From positions 1-41,950 of the IMG/VR virus record IMGVR_UViG_3300028735_000396: a DNA stretch of 41,950 nucleotides; one strand, written 5' to 3'. Below are positions 29,454 through 39,381 of the stretch, one piece after another; position 1 is the stretch's first letter; each line of letters starts with the position of its first letter. The position numbers were made by a program, and so were the translations under genes. This DNA comes from a virus. The notes under the pieces were generated by a model, which made no database searches, was not told the origin of the DNA, and worked only from the letters and a program-made list of their open reading frames with translations.

Positions 29454-31903
29454 CCACCCGCAATCTCGCCGTGCGCCTCGCCGTCATCGACGGCGGCAAG
29501 GTGAAGGCGGAGCTGCGCGACGTGGGCGAGAGCGGCCAGCGCTCGCTCAAGCGGATCGAGGATGCAGCGCGGCCCGCATCGCGCGCGCTGCAGGCGCTCG
29601 ACGGCGCCGCCGGGCAGGTCCGCGGCTCGCTAGAAGGGCTGACCAGCCGCCTCGGCCCTCTGGGCGGGGCGCTCTCGCGGCTCGGCCCGGCTGGCCTTGC
29701 GGCCGGCGCGGGCGTCGCGGGCCTCGGACTCATCCTCACGCGCGGCGTGCAGGAGGCGGCCGAGGCCGACCGCTCCTACCGCCGCCTCGAGGCTGTGCTG
29801 CGGGCGACGGGCCACGCCTCGGGCCTGACGGCGCGCGAGATCGCCGGCTTCGCCGAGGAGATGGAGCGCTCGACACTCGCCTCGGCCGAGTCCGTCCAGG
29901 ACGCCGCGGCGGTGCTCGCGACTTTCCGCTCGGTCTCGGGCGAGACCTTCACCCGCGCCATCCGGCTGGCGCAGGACCTGTCCACGGTCTTCGGGCAGGA
30001 CTTGGCAGCCACGGCGACCCAGGTCGGCAAGGCGCTCGAAGAGCCGGTCCAGGGCATCTCGGCGCTGCGGCGCGTCGGCGTCTCCTTCACCGCCTCGCAG
30101 CGCGAGCTCATCGAATCGCTGGTCGAGACCGGCCAGACGGCGGAAGCGCAGAAGGTCATCCTCGATGCCCTCGAACAGCAGGTGGGCGGCGCCAGCCTCG
30201 CCGAAGCGGGCGGCCTCACCGGCGCCGCCAACCGGCTCTCCGACGCCTGGGGCAATCTCCTCAAGGCCATCGGCCGTACGCCTGCCGTCTCGGGGCTCGC
30301 CGAGGGCGCGCTCAATGTCCTTTCCCGTGCCGTCGAGGGCATCACCTCGCTGTTCGAGGAAGACCCGATCTCGGTCCGCATTGTCGAGACCAACAGGAGG
30401 CTCATCGAGGCGCAGAACGAGCTCGCCCGGATCGAGGCAGGCGGTCCCGGCACGCCGCTCATCGGCCAGCGCTTCTTCATCGAGGAGCAGCGGCGAAGGG
30501 TCGAGTCGCTGCAGCGCGATCTCGACGCCCTCATCGGACAGGCGCGCCGCGAGGCCTATGCCTTTGCCGAGGAGCAGCGCCGCGCGGAAGCCGGGCGCCG
30601 TGCCGCGGAAACGGAGCGCCTGACCGAGCTCCTGAGCACGCAGCGCCGCGAGATCGATCGCGCGATTGACCAGATCGCGACCGACCCGGCCGAGCGCATC
30701 GCGCGGGTCAACCGGGAGCTCGCCGAGACGCGCCGGCGGCTGGACGCGCTCCGGGCGCCGGACGGCAGCAACGCCTCCGATGTGGACGCGGCCATCGCCC
30801 GGGCCGAGGAGCTGGCGCGGCGCCGGATCGAGGCGATCGAGCGGCCGGCGCGGGAGGCGGCCGCACGGGTCGCCGCCGCCAATGCCCGCGTGATCGAGGA
30901 TCTCGGCCGGCAGCTCGCGGGCCTCGCGGACGAGCGCCAGGCCTTCATCGACCAGGCGCTCTCGCGCCTCTCGGAGGGGGCCACGGCGGCGCAGCGCGCC
31001 GAGGTCGAGCGGCTCGCAGGCGCTCTCTACGACGAGAAGCAGGCCCGCGAAGAGCTCGCCAAGGCGATGCAGGAGGAGGAGCGGCTGCGCGAAGAGGGGC
31101 GGCGCCTCGTCGAGCAGTTGCGCACCCCGACCGAGGAGTATGGCGCGGCCGTCGACCGTCTGAGTGCGCTCCTGCGTGCCGGCGCGATCGATCAGGAGAC
31201 GTTTAGCCGCGCGCTCGTCAAGGCGGACGAGGAACTGGCGGCGGCGCAGGACCGGCTGCTCCGCCAGAGCCGGGAGTGGCAGGACGGCGTCACCCGTGCG
31301 CTCCGGGACTACGTGGACGCGGCGACCGATTCCGCCAAGGCGGCCGAGCAGGCGACCGCGCTCGCCTTCAAGACCATGGAGGACGCGCTCGTCTCCTTCG
31401 TGACCACCGGCAAGTTCGAGTTCTCGTCCTTCGCCGAGAGCATCATGGCGGACATCACCCGCATCGCGGTGCGCCAGACGATCCTGGCGCCGCTTGCCGA
31501 CTGGCTCGCCGGTGAAAGCGGAGGCGGCGGCGACCTCTTCGGCGGTCTCAGGCAGGTCTTCGCAGGAATCTTCCACGGGGGCGGAGTGGTCGGGCGCGAC
31601 GCCGCACCTGCCCGCGGCGTCGACGCAGCGCTGTTCCTGACGGCGCCGCGCTACCACACGGGCGGCTTCGCGGGCCTCGCGCCGGACGAGATGCCGGCGA
31701 TCCTTCGCCGCGGCGAGGCCGTGCTCACGGCCGAGCAGATGGCGGCCCTCGGCGCCGGCGCTCGCCGCCGGGACGAGCGGCGGCCTCCGGTCACCGTGGT
31801 GATGAACATCTCGACGCCCGACGTGGGCGGCTTCCGCTACGCCCAGGGGCAGATCGCGGCCAACGCCGCGCGTGCCATCGACCGGGCGCGACGCAACCTC
31901 TGA
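29450..31903 (+). CDS. Tail tape measure protein
   Basis: An 817-residue, largely helical protein. The early part has the tape measure family segments (GLILTRGVQEAAEADRSYRR, LTAREIAGFAEEMERSTLAS, FGQDLAATATQVGKAL). Long coiled-coil stretches rich in Glu/Arg/Ala fill the middle. The C terminus contains FEFSSFAESIMADITRIAVR and a glycine-rich GGFAGLAPDEMPAILRRGEA, usual in lambda gpH-like proteins. It sets tail length and helps DNA delivery. Its ATG overlaps the frameshift product stop by four bases. A long leftward frame inside it is a shadow. Confidence 0.95.
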   Translation: MTTRNLAVRLAVIDGGKVKAELRDVGESGQRSLKRIEDAARPASRALQALDGAAGQVRGSLEGLTSRLGPLGGALSRLGPAGLAAGAGVAGLGLILTRGVQEAAEADRSYRRLEAVLRATGHASGLTAREIAGFAEEMERSTLASAESVQDAAAVLATFRSVSGETFTRAIRLAQDLSTVFGQDLAATATQVGKALEEPVQGISALRRVGVSFTASQRELIESLVETGQTAEAQKVILDALEQQVGGASLAEAGGLTGAANRLSDAWGNLLKAIGRTPAVSGLAEGALNVLSRAVEGITSLFEEDPISVRIVETNRRLIEAQNELARIEAGGPGTPLIGQRFFIEEQRRRVESLQRDLDALIGQARREAYAFAEEQRRAEAGRRAAETERLTELLSTQRREIDRAIDQIATDPAERIARVNRELAETRRRLDALRAPDGSNASDVDAAIARAEELARRRIEAIERPAREAAARVAAANARVIEDLGRQLAGLADERQAFIDQALSRLSEGATAAQRAEVERLAGALYDEKQAREELAKAMQEEERLREEGRRLVEQLRTPTEEYGAAVDRLSALLRAGAIDQETFSRALVKADEELAAAQDRLLRQSREWQDGVTRALRDYVDAATDSAKAAEQATALAFKTMEDALVSFVTTGKFEFSSFAESIMADITRIAVRQTILAPLADWLAGESGGGGDLFGGLRQVFAGIFHGGGVVGRDAAPARGVDAALFLTAPRYHTGGFAGLAPDEMPAILRRGEAVLTAEQMAALGAGARRRDERRPPVTVVMNISTPDVGGFRYAQGQIAANAARAIDRARRNL

Positions 31904-31915
31904 CGCTCATCGACC

Positions 31916-32518
31916 ATGACCGGCTTCCATGAGGTGCAGTTCCCGCCCGACATCTCCTATGGCGCCTCGGGCGGTCCAGGCTACTCGACCACGGTGGTCA
32001 CGACGGTCTCGGGCCATGAACGACGCAACGCCAACTGGGCTGAGGGGCGCGGGCGCTGGAACGTCGCGCATGGCCTCAAGAAACGCGAGCAGGTGGCGGC
32101 CCTGATCGCCTTCTTCCGCGCGCGCAAGGGCCGCGCCTACGGCTTCCGCTTCAAGGACTGGACGGATTTTCAAGCCTTCGCGCAGGTCATCGGGGTCGGC
32201 GATGGCACGACCAGGACCTTCCAGCTGATCAAGCATTATCCCAGCGGCGGCGAGATCGAGACGCGCGTCATCACCAAGCCCGTCGCCGGCACGGTGAAGG
32301 TCTACCGCGACGGCGTCGAGGCGGCCTCGGGATGGACCGTGAACACGGCGACCGGCCTCGTCACCTTCACTTCCGCGCCCGCCCCAGGCGTGCAGGTGAC
32401 GGCGGACTTCGAGTTCGACGTGCCGGCGCGATTCGACAGCGACCAGATGGATATCACCATCGAGACCTACCAGCTCGGCACCTGGGGTCAGATCCCGGTT
32501 GTGGAGATCCGCCTGTGA
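31916..32518 (+). CDS. DUF2460 distal tail protein, GTA-like
   Basis: A 200-residue protein with the DUF2460 signature: FHEVQFPPDISYGASGGPGY, HERRNANWAEGRGRWNVAHG, FFRARKGRAYGFRFKDWTDF and the C-terminal MDITIETYQLGTWGQIPVVE. Related proteins are distal tail subunits in Rhodobacter gene transfer agents (ORFG12 position). It should join tail tube and tip. The next gene starts in its stop codon (GTGA). Confidence 0.93.
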   Translation: MTGFHEVQFPPDISYGASGGPGYSTTVVTTVSGHERRNANWAEGRGRWNVAHGLKKREQVAALIAFFRARKGRAYGFRFKDWTDFQAFAQVIGVGDGTTRTFQLIKHYPSGGEIETRVITKPVAGTVKVYRDGVEAASGWTVNTATGLVTFTSAPAPGVQVTADFEFDVPARFDSDQMDITIETYQLGTWGQIPVVEIRL

Positions 32519-34095
32519 AGTCGGTTTCCACGGCGCTGGCCCAGCATCTCTCGGGCCCGGTCACGAGGCTCGCCACCTGCTGGCGCATCACGCGGACGGA
32601 CGGGCGCGAGTTCTTCTTCACCGACCACGACCGCGACCTCGTCTTCGATGGTGAGGTCTACAAGGCGAGCTCGGGCTACTCGCGCACGGCGATCGCCAAC
32701 GACGCGAGCCTTGGCGTCGACAACCTTGAGGTCGAAGGCGTCTTCGACAATGTCGCAATCACCGAGGAGGAGCTGCGTGCGGGGCTGTTCGACCAGGCCG
32801 AGGTGCGCATCTTCCTCGTTAACTGGGCCGACCCGTCGATGGGCAGCTTGCGCATGCGCCGCGGCTGGTTCGGCGAGGTGGTGCTGACCGAGCAGGGCGT
32901 CTTCCGCACCGAGCTCAGGGGCGTGACGCAGGCGCTCTCCCAGCGCATCGGCGAGCTCTACAGCCCCGAATGCCGCGCCGATCTCGGCGACAACCGCTGC
33001 AAGGTGCCGATCCATCCGCCGGAGATCCAGCGCTCGGCCGCCTATGCGATGGGCGACATCGCCCGTGTCCGGACGTCCTCGGCGCTGGCGACGATCGGCA
33101 TCCCCTTCGTGAATCCGGGCTTCGATACGGGTGATCTCTCCGGCTGGACCCTGGTGTGGGGCTCGGCGGCGGCTAAGACTTCGAACGGCGCGCTCGGGCC
33201 GAAGACGGGAACGCACTTCCTCGAAGGCGGCAGTGTCGCCAGCTTCGAGGTCCGCCAGACCGTCGATCTCGCAGGCGTGCTCGACCCCGCCACGACCGAT
33301 GGCGACAGCTATCGCCTCACCGTTGGCGCCTGGCGGGCCAATGGCGGCGGCGATACTGCTGACCAGGGCCGGGTGCGCGTCGAGCTGCTGGACGATGCGG
33401 GCGCGGTGCTCTCGACGCCGCTCGACACCGGTAAGGAGGCGATGGCGGGCGTCTGGACACTCCGGCAAGTCGCCGACGCCCCGGTGCCGGCCGGCGCGCG
33501 GCAGCTGCGGGTGGTCTTCAGCGGGACGCGCGTGAGCGGCACGGCCTGCAACGCCGCGCTCGACGGGGTCTCCGGCTACTTCACCGACACCACCACCGGC
33601 GTTGGCAGCGCCGCCGTCTACGAGAACCGGATCTATCGCTGCGTCGCGGCGGGCACCACCGCTGCGGTCCAGCCCGCCTATGACACCGGCGTCGGCCAGC
33701 AGACGGCGGACGGCAGCGCCGTGTTCGAGGCCATGGAGGCCTGGAGCCGCACGGGGATCGTCACGGATGTGGTCGATCGCGCCGTCTTCTCCGCCTCCAT
33801 CGACGAGCCGCGCGCGGCCGACGGCTGGTTCGCAGGCGGCGTGCTCACCTGGGAGAGCGGCCCGAACGCCGGCCGCTCGATCGAGGTCAAGGCCTGGACG
33901 CAAGCCACCGGCCGCGTCGAGCTGTTCCTGCCCATGGGCTACGCGCTCCGGGTCGGCGACGTCTTCCGCATCCACCCCGGCTGCGACAAGCGCCTCGACA
34001 CTTGCATCGATCGCTTCGCCAATGTCCTCAACTTCCGCGGCGAGCCCTACGTGCCAGGGCAGGACGCCATGATGAGCTATCCCGATGCCCGCTGA
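32515..34095 (+). CDS. DUF2163 tail-tip protein with jelly-roll-like insertion
   Basis: A 526-residue protein starting at GTG in the GTGA overlap. Residues 1-175 and 385-526 form the DUF2163/GTA ORFG13 protein (LATCWRITRTDGREFFFTDH, LYSPECRADLGDNRCKVPI; AADGWFAGGVLTWESGPNAG, HPGCDKRLDTCIDRFANVLN). Between them, residues about 195-350 (FVNPGFDTGDLSGWTLVWG, RQTVDLAGVLDPATTDGDSY, LRVVFSGTRVSG) look like a carbohydrate-binding beta sandwich. The insertion would project from the tail tip and may contact the host surface (inference). Confidence 0.9.
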   Translation: MKSVSTALAQHLSGPVTRLATCWRITRTDGREFFFTDHDRDLVFDGEVYKASSGYSRTAIANDASLGVDNLEVEGVFDNVAITEEELRAGLFDQAEVRIFLVNWADPSMGSLRMRRGWFGEVVLTEQGVFRTELRGVTQALSQRIGELYSPECRADLGDNRCKVPIHPPEIQRSAAYAMGDIARVRTSSALATIGIPFVNPGFDTGDLSGWTLVWGSAAAKTSNGALGPKTGTHFLEGGSVASFEVRQTVDLAGVLDPATTDGDSYRLTVGAWRANGGGDTADQGRVRVELLDDAGAVLSTPLDTGKEAMAGVWTLRQVADAPVPAGARQLRVVFSGTRVSGTACNAALDGVSGYFTDTTTGVGSAAVYENRIYRCVAAGTTAAVQPAYDTGVGQQTADGSAVFEAMEAWSRTGIVTDVVDRAVFSASIDEPRAADGWFAGGVLTWESGPNAGRSIEVKAWTQATGRVELFLPMGYALRVGDVFRIHPGCDKRLDTCIDRFANVLNFRGEPYVPGQDAMMSYPDAR

Positions 34096-34519
34096 GACCA
34101 TCACGCCCGAGCGCATCGTCGCCGAGGCACGGACTTGGCTCGGCGTGCCCTGGCGGCACCAGGGGCGGAGCCGCGCCGGAATCGACTGCGTCGGCCTCGT
34201 GGTGCAGGTCGCGCGCGCCCTCGATCTCTCGGACTACGATCACACGGCCTATGGCCGGCGCGCCCAGGGCCAGAGTTTCGTCGAGCACTTCCGCGCCAAC
34301 ATGGACGGCGTCGCCATCCCGGAGGCACGACCGGGCGACGTGCTCGTCTTCGCCGACCAGGCCTATCCCTGCCACTGCGGCTTCCTCACCGAGCGGCTGG
34401 AGCATCCGCATCTCATCCATGCCCATGCGCTCCGGCGCAAGGTGATCGAGGAGCCCTACGCCGACGAGTGGCTCGCCAAGGTCAAGTTCGCCTTCCGCTT
34501 CCGCAAGCCCGTCGTCTGA
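34085..34519 (+). CDS. NlpC/P60-type tail cell-wall hydrolase
   Basis: A 144-residue papain-like peptidase: WLGVPWRHQGRSRAGIDCVG places catalytic Cys35, PCHCGFLTE the His97, and HAHAL the third polar residue near 112-114. It is the GTA ORFG14-type enzyme, which opens peptidoglycan during DNA entry or tail assembly. The start lies within the end of the DUF2163 gene; the downstream host-specificity gene starts three bases after its stop. The catalytic residues appear intact. Confidence 0.93.
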   Translation: MPAETITPERIVAEARTWLGVPWRHQGRSRAGIDCVGLVVQVARALDLSDYDHTAYGRRAQGQSFVEHFRANMDGVAIPEARPGDVLVFADQAYPCHCGFLTERLEHPHLIHAHALRRKVIEEPYADEWLAKVKFAFRFRKPVV

Positions 34520-34522
34520 TCC

Positions 34523-37500
34523 ATGGCCATCCTGGTTGCAGTGGGCGGGGCCGCGCTCGGCTCCGCCATCGGTGTCGGCTGGCAGGCCGACTGGCTCGTC
34601 GGCTCCGTCGTCGGCAACCTCCTGTTCCCGCGCAAGGGCCCGGACATCCGCACCGAGGGCCCGCGCCTCGGCGACCTCACCGTCACCTCGTCCGCCTACG
34701 GCGCGTCGATCGCGATTGGCTACGGCACGCTCCGCATGGCCGGCAACATGATCTGGTCGTCGGGCATAGCTGAGCAGCAGAACGTGACCCGTACCCGCGC
34801 GGGCGGCAAGGGCGGCGGCGGGGCGACCCAGACCTCGGTCACGTATTCCTACTTCGCGTCCTTCGCCCTCAGCTTCGGCGAGGGGCCGGCCGAGGACGTG
34901 CTCAGAATCTGGGCCGACGGCAAGCTCATCTACGACAAGACCGGGGCGAGCCCGGACGTCGCCAAGCCGAACCTGCGGTTCCGCTTCTATCCCGGCAGCG
35001 AGACCCAGCTGCCCGATCCCCTGATCGAGGCCCATGTCGGCGCCGGGCGCGCGCCGGCCCATCGCGGCCTCTGCCTGATCGTCTTCGAGGACCTGGCGCT
35101 CGCCGACTATGGCAACCGCATCCCCAACATCACCGCCGAGATCACCTTCCGCCGCGCCGCGCAGCAGCCCTACCAGCTCCTCGACTTCATCACCACGGGC
35201 GAGGGCGGCTACTTCGGCTCCTACCAGATCAGCGATCTCGCGATCGACTGGCGGCGCGGCTACGGCTACTTCGTCTCGTCGAGCAGCAACGCCGATGCCG
35301 CCGGCATCCGCCGCTTCAGTCTGCGCACCATGGCGGAGGACCGCCAGGCGCGGATGTCGGACGTGACCCAGGTCGCGCCCAACAACTTCCCGAGCACACT
35401 GTTCTGCGGCGAGGACGCCCATCTCTACGTCGTGACCGGATCGAGCAACTCACGCCCGATCCTGCGCATCGAGCCAAATGCGCTGAAGGAGGTCGGGCGC
35501 TTCGGCTCGACGAGCAACGGGCTCTCGAATTCGACGCTGCGCTTCGTCGCGACCACGTGGATGGGCATGGTCTCGGCCTACGGCCCTTCGGGGCGGGCAG
35601 ACTTCATCCTGACCGGCTCGATCTTCGACGACGTCGGCCTGATCCGCGCCGAGGGCATGAGCTACGTCTGGGGCGCGGGCCAGACGGTGACCGAGCCGCG
35701 CGTGCGCGGCGCCATCGGCGGGGCGGTCGGCGAAGGCTTCGGCGAGGGCTGGCTCCTCGGCAGCGGGACGGGGACCAACCATGCGAGCCTCGGGCTCTAC
35801 CGCATCCGGGTCTCGGCGCTGGCCCAGTACGATGCGCTGACCGGCCAGTCGCTGGGCGTCACCTTCGAGAAGGTGGCGAGCTTCAGCCCGGCCGAGATCG
35901 AAGTGGGAGCCACCGGCTTCTATGACACGGCCGGCGGCCTCACCTACGACGCCACCGACGACAGTGTGATCTTCGAGGTCCGCATGTCTAATGGCGGATC
36001 GGCGGGGACGATCTATACGCTCAAGTGGCGGGCCGATACCGGCATCGTCTGGAAGACCGCGGTCCCGAGCCAGATCAACTACGAAGGTCCGTACTTCGGC
36101 CAGAGCCGGCTTGAACGGCAGCGCTGGACCGTGATGCGCGGCACGCGCGTGGTCCAGCTCGACACCGCGACCGGCGCCATCGTGCTCAACGAGCTCTGGC
36201 CGGGTGCCGTCGACGAATGGGGCGCCCAGGTCTACGACGCGGTGACCGACACCCACCTCGTGCGCGGCAGCAGCGGGTGGGCGCGGCTTTTCCTCAATCG
36301 CGGCGGCGGCGAGGGTGAGGCGCTCTCGGCCATCGTCGCCGACCTCTGCGGCCGGGCGGGGCTCGGCCTCGCCGACATCGACGTCGCGGATCTGCAGGAG
36401 ACGGTCCCCGGCTATGTGATCGGGCGGCAGACGACCGTGCGCGGCGCCATCGAGCCGCTGGCCCAGGCCTACTTCTTCGACGCCGCCGAGAGTGATGACC
36501 TGCTGCGCTTTCGGACGCGCGGGCGGGCGCCGGCCGCCAGGATCGGCGCCGACCTCCTGCTGCCGCTCGACGAGCGCACGGGCGAGACGTGGCGCGAGCG
36601 CCGCATCCAGGAGGTGGAGCTGCCCGAGCGCGTCAGCGTCGTCTACATGGACCGCGATGCCGACTACCAGCAAGGGGCGCAGAGCGAGAAGCGCGCCTCG
36701 CTGCCGCTCGCCACCATGCACTCGCGCGACCAGGCGAGCCTCGAGCTGGCGCTCGCCATTGACGCCACCACGGCGAAGCGCATCGCCGCCAAGACGCTCT
36801 ACAGCGCCTGGATCGAGCGCAGTCAATACGAGGGTGCGCTGCCGCCCGACTTCCTGGCCTTGGATCCAACGGACGTCGTCGACCTGGTCTTCCCGAGCGG
36901 ATCGGCGTTCCGCACCCGGATCACCCGCCTCGATGTCGGCGCCGACTTCTCGCTGGCGCTGAAGGGCGTGTCGGAGACGACCGCCACCTACGTCTCCAAC
37001 GCCGAGGCCGATGGCGGGTCAGGCCGGCCGCCGCAAGCGGTCGGAGGCGATGCCGCGACGCGCCTCATCTTGCCCGACCTGCCGCTGCTGCGCGACGTCG
37101 ACGACGCCGGCGGCGCCGGCTCGCGCCTCTTCTACCTCATGGCAGGGTTCGGCAACCCGGGCTGGCCGGGCGCCGCCCTCTATCGCAGCCCGGACGGCTC
37201 GGCCTGGGCGCAGGTCGGACGAGCCTTGAGCGAGGCCGCTTGGGGCGCCACCGCCAACGTGCTCGGTTCCCCGCGCTCGCCCTTCGGCACGGACGAGGAG
37301 AACAGCCTCACCGTCTTCATGACGACCGGCGGCGATCGCCTGGAGAGCGTGACCCAGGAGGCATTGGTCAACGGCGCCAACGCCGCCCTCGTGCTCAAGG
37401 CGAGTGGCGAGCCGGAGATCATCCAATTCCGCGAGGTCACACTGAACCCGGACGGCTCCTACACGCTTCAGGGGCTCCTGCGCGGCCGGCGCGGCACCGA

Positions 37501-38026
37501 CGTCTTCGTCGAGGGCCATGCGGCGGGCGAGCTCTTCGTGCTGCTCGATCCCGACGACGTCGAGACCCTCGTCGTGTCGCTCGGCGATCTCGGACTCGCG
37601 CGCTCCTGGCGGGCGGTCGGGTTCGGGACCCTGTTCGAGGACGCCGAGACCATCGTCCAGAGCCACACCGGGCGGGACCTCAAGCCTTATGCGCCGTGGA
37701 ACGTGCGCGCCGTGAAGAGTGGCAGCCCGGAGAACATCACGCTTACTTGGGTCCGCCGCACCCGCATCGGCGGCCAGCTCAAGGACGGCACCGGCACGGT
37801 GCCGCTCGGGGAAGCCAGCGAAGCTTACGAGCTCGACATCCTCGATGGCCCCGGCGGCGCGGTGAAGCGGACGCTCACCTCGACCAGCCCGAGCGTAACT
37901 TACGCCAACGCCGACATCCTCGCCGACTTCGGGGCCGTGCCGGCGAGCCTGTCTGTTGCCGTCTACCAGTTGAGCGCGGTCGCCGGGCGCGGCTTCCCGC
38001 GCGCCGTCACTCTGGAGGTCGTCTGA
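34523..38026 (+). CDS. Large tail-tip/host specificity protein, GTA ORFG15-like
   Basis: A 1167-residue protein. The N terminus has a hydrophobic stretch (VAVGGAALGSAIGVGWQADW) and the ORFG15/phage tail hub pattern (PRLGDLTVTSSAYGASIAIG, GTLRMAGNMIWSSGI, FALSFGEGPAEDVLRIWADG). Residues about 230-580 are rich in repeated Ser/Thr/Gly strands (possible beta-propeller) where related GTA proteins carry a different domain. The C-terminal half (LPERVSVVYMDRDADYQQGA, GGDRLESVTQEALVNGANAA, LLRGRRGTDVFVEGHAAGEL) is the hub-like part. It forms the tail hub and probably bears the receptor-specificity module. Confidence 0.9.
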   Translation: MAILVAVGGAALGSAIGVGWQADWLVGSVVGNLLFPRKGPDIRTEGPRLGDLTVTSSAYGASIAIGYGTLRMAGNMIWSSGIAEQQNVTRTRAGGKGGGGATQTSVTYSYFASFALSFGEGPAEDVLRIWADGKLIYDKTGASPDVAKPNLRFRFYPGSETQLPDPLIEAHVGAGRAPAHRGLCLIVFEDLALADYGNRIPNITAEITFRRAAQQPYQLLDFITTGEGGYFGSYQISDLAIDWRRGYGYFVSSSSNADAAGIRRFSLRTMAEDRQARMSDVTQVAPNNFPSTLFCGEDAHLYVVTGSSNSRPILRIEPNALKEVGRFGSTSNGLSNSTLRFVATTWMGMVSAYGPSGRADFILTGSIFDDVGLIRAEGMSYVWGAGQTVTEPRVRGAIGGAVGEGFGEGWLLGSGTGTNHASLGLYRIRVSALAQYDALTGQSLGVTFEKVASFSPAEIEVGATGFYDTAGGLTYDATDDSVIFEVRMSNGGSAGTIYTLKWRADTGIVWKTAVPSQINYEGPYFGQSRLERQRWTVMRGTRVVQLDTATGAIVLNELWPGAVDEWGAQVYDAVTDTHLVRGSSGWARLFLNRGGGEGEALSAIVADLCGRAGLGLADIDVADLQETVPGYVIGRQTTVRGAIEPLAQAYFFDAAESDDLLRFRTRGRAPAARIGADLLLPLDERTGETWRERRIQEVELPERVSVVYMDRDADYQQGAQSEKRASLPLATMHSRDQASLELALAIDATTAKRIAAKTLYSAWIERSQYEGALPPDFLALDPTDVVDLVFPSGSAFRTRITRLDVGADFSLALKGVSETTATYVSNAEADGGSGRPPQAVGGDAATRLILPDLPLLRDVDDAGGAGSRLFYLMAGFGNPGWPGAALYRSPDGSAWAQVGRALSEAAWGATANVLGSPRSPFGTDEENSLTVFMTTGGDRLESVTQEALVNGANAALVLKASGEPEIIQFREVTLNPDGSYTLQGLLRGRRGTDVFVEGHAAGELFVLLDPDDVETLVVSLGDLGLARSWRAVGFGTLFEDAETIVQSHTGRDLKPYAPWNVRAVKSGSPENITLTWVRRTRIGGQLKDGTGTVPLGEASEAYELDILDGPGGAVKRTLTSTSPSVTYANADILADFGAVPASLSVAVYQLSAVAGRGFPRAVTLEVV

Positions 38027-39312
38027 TGCCGAGCCCCAACCTCTCGATCACCCACGTTGCGGCCGCCCAGAACCAGAAAGAGGTTACGATCAACGACGCG
38101 GTCGATGCCCTCGACAATGCCATGAACCGGGCGCTGTCGCTGGCGATGGCCGATAGCAACGTGACGCTCACTGCGGATAAGGCGAACCGCAACGGCCTCG
38201 TCGTTCTGACCGGGGCGCTCACCGCCCCTCGCACCCTGACCCTGCCGGCTAACCACCGGCGGCTCGCGCTCCGTAACGCGACGACCGGCGGGTTCGCCGT
38301 CACGGCCAAGTACCCGGGCGGCGGCGCCACGGTCGCCGTCCTGCCCGAGACGACCGCGCTCCTGCAGGGCGACGGCACCGACCTCTACGGCGTCGCCGGA
38401 GGGGGCGGGGTGGAGGCCCTGGACGACCTCGTGGACGTCAGCGTCGCCGGCGCCGCGAACGGCGATCTCCTGCGCTTCGACGGCGCGCTCTGGATGCCCG
38501 CCGGCGCCGGCATCCTCCAGCGCGTCATGCTGCCGTTCCGCGGCGCGCTGCTGCGCCGGACCGCCAACTACACCGTCTCGACCACCGGCGCCTATGTCGC
38601 GATCCCATGGCAGAGCGCGGTCTACGATACGGACGCATTCTGGAATGCGGGTCAAGCTACCCGGCTCACGGTGCCGGCCGGGGTGACCAAGGTCCGCCTC
38701 GCCGGCAACATCGAATGGCAGACCTCGCCCACGAGCCAGCTGGTCGAGGTACGCAAGAACGGCGTCTCGGTCGTGGGCGGCGGCTCGTTCATCGTGCGCG
38801 GCGACAGCGGCTACACCAACCAGATGCGCAATGTCGTGAGCGCCGTGATCCCGGTGGTGGCCGGCGACTGGTTCGATCTCGCGGTCTACATCGGCACGGC
38901 TGGTGAGCTCAGGAGCCTGGAGCGAACCTGGTTCGCGGTCGAGGCGGTCGAGACCGAGGACGCGGCCGATCCGCCCGCTGACCATTCCGCGTTCAAGCCG
39001 GGGCAGCCCGGCGCGAGCGAAGTGCTCCTGCGCGTGCCGGTCGCCCGGCGCACGCGGTTTGCGGCGGGCCTCGCCGGGAGCCACGGCAGCGCGGGGACGA
39101 CCGCGACGAACCAGACCGACTTCGACGTGCAGCGCAACGGGACGAGCTTCGCGACGATGCGGTTCGCGGCGAGCACCGCGGCCGCGACCTTCATTGCCGC
39201 GAGCGAGACGATCCTCGACCCCGGCGACGTGCTGAGCGTCGTGGCGCCGGCGAGCCCGGACGCCACCCTTGCCGACGTTGGCTTCACGCTGGCCGGAGCA
39301 CTGGCGCCGTAG
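38026..39312 (+). CDS. Tail fibre / receptor-binding candidate with DUF2793-like N terminus
   Basis: A 428-residue protein overlapping the previous stop by one base. Its first part (LSITHVAAAQNQKEVTINDA) resembles DUF2793, often found in phage tail fibres, then GALTAPRTLTLPANHRRLAL and a Gly-rich loop. Residues about 165-300 and 315-428 are two beta-sandwich-like halves with similar pattern (TRLTVPAGVTKVRLAGNIEW...; RLPVARRTRFAAGLAGSHG...), suggesting an internal duplication. It is the best candidate for a surface-binding appendage. Confidence 0.78.
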   Translation: MPSPNLSITHVAAAQNQKEVTINDAVDALDNAMNRALSLAMADSNVTLTADKANRNGLVVLTGALTAPRTLTLPANHRRLALRNATTGGFAVTAKYPGGGATVAVLPETTALLQGDGTDLYGVAGGGGVEALDDLVDVSVAGAANGDLLRFDGALWMPAGAGILQRVMLPFRGALLRRTANYTVSTTGAYVAIPWQSAVYDTDAFWNAGQATRLTVPAGVTKVRLAGNIEWQTSPTSQLVEVRKNGVSVVGGGSFIVRGDSGYTNQMRNVVSAVIPVVAGDWFDLAVYIGTAGELRSLERTWFAVEAVETEDAADPPADHSAFKPGQPGASEVLLRVPVARRTRFAAGLAGSHGSAGTTATNQTDFDVQRNGTSFATMRFAASTAAATFIAASETILDPGDVLSVVAPASPDATLADVGFTLAGALAP

Positions 39313-39341
39313 GCCCTGCCGTTCGCTGACGAACCATCCCG

Positions 39342-39359
39342 ACCCGCCGCGAGGCGGGT
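39342..39359 (+). terminator. Terminator-like hairpin after the tail genes
   Basis: ACCCGCC, GCGA loop, GGCGGGT, then TTTCG. A compact perfect seven-pair stem after the last tail gene; T-tract short. Together with the similar hairpin at 39701-39716 it brackets the small DUF6127-like gene. Confidence 0.6.
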
Positions 39360-39381
39360 TTCGCATGTCTGGAGAAACCTC

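Noticed and set aside
29630-31657. Leftward 675-codon open frame opposite the tape measure gene
   Set aside because: Low-complexity Arg/Glu/Ala shadow with no credible domains; the rightward tape measure protein has clear family segments.
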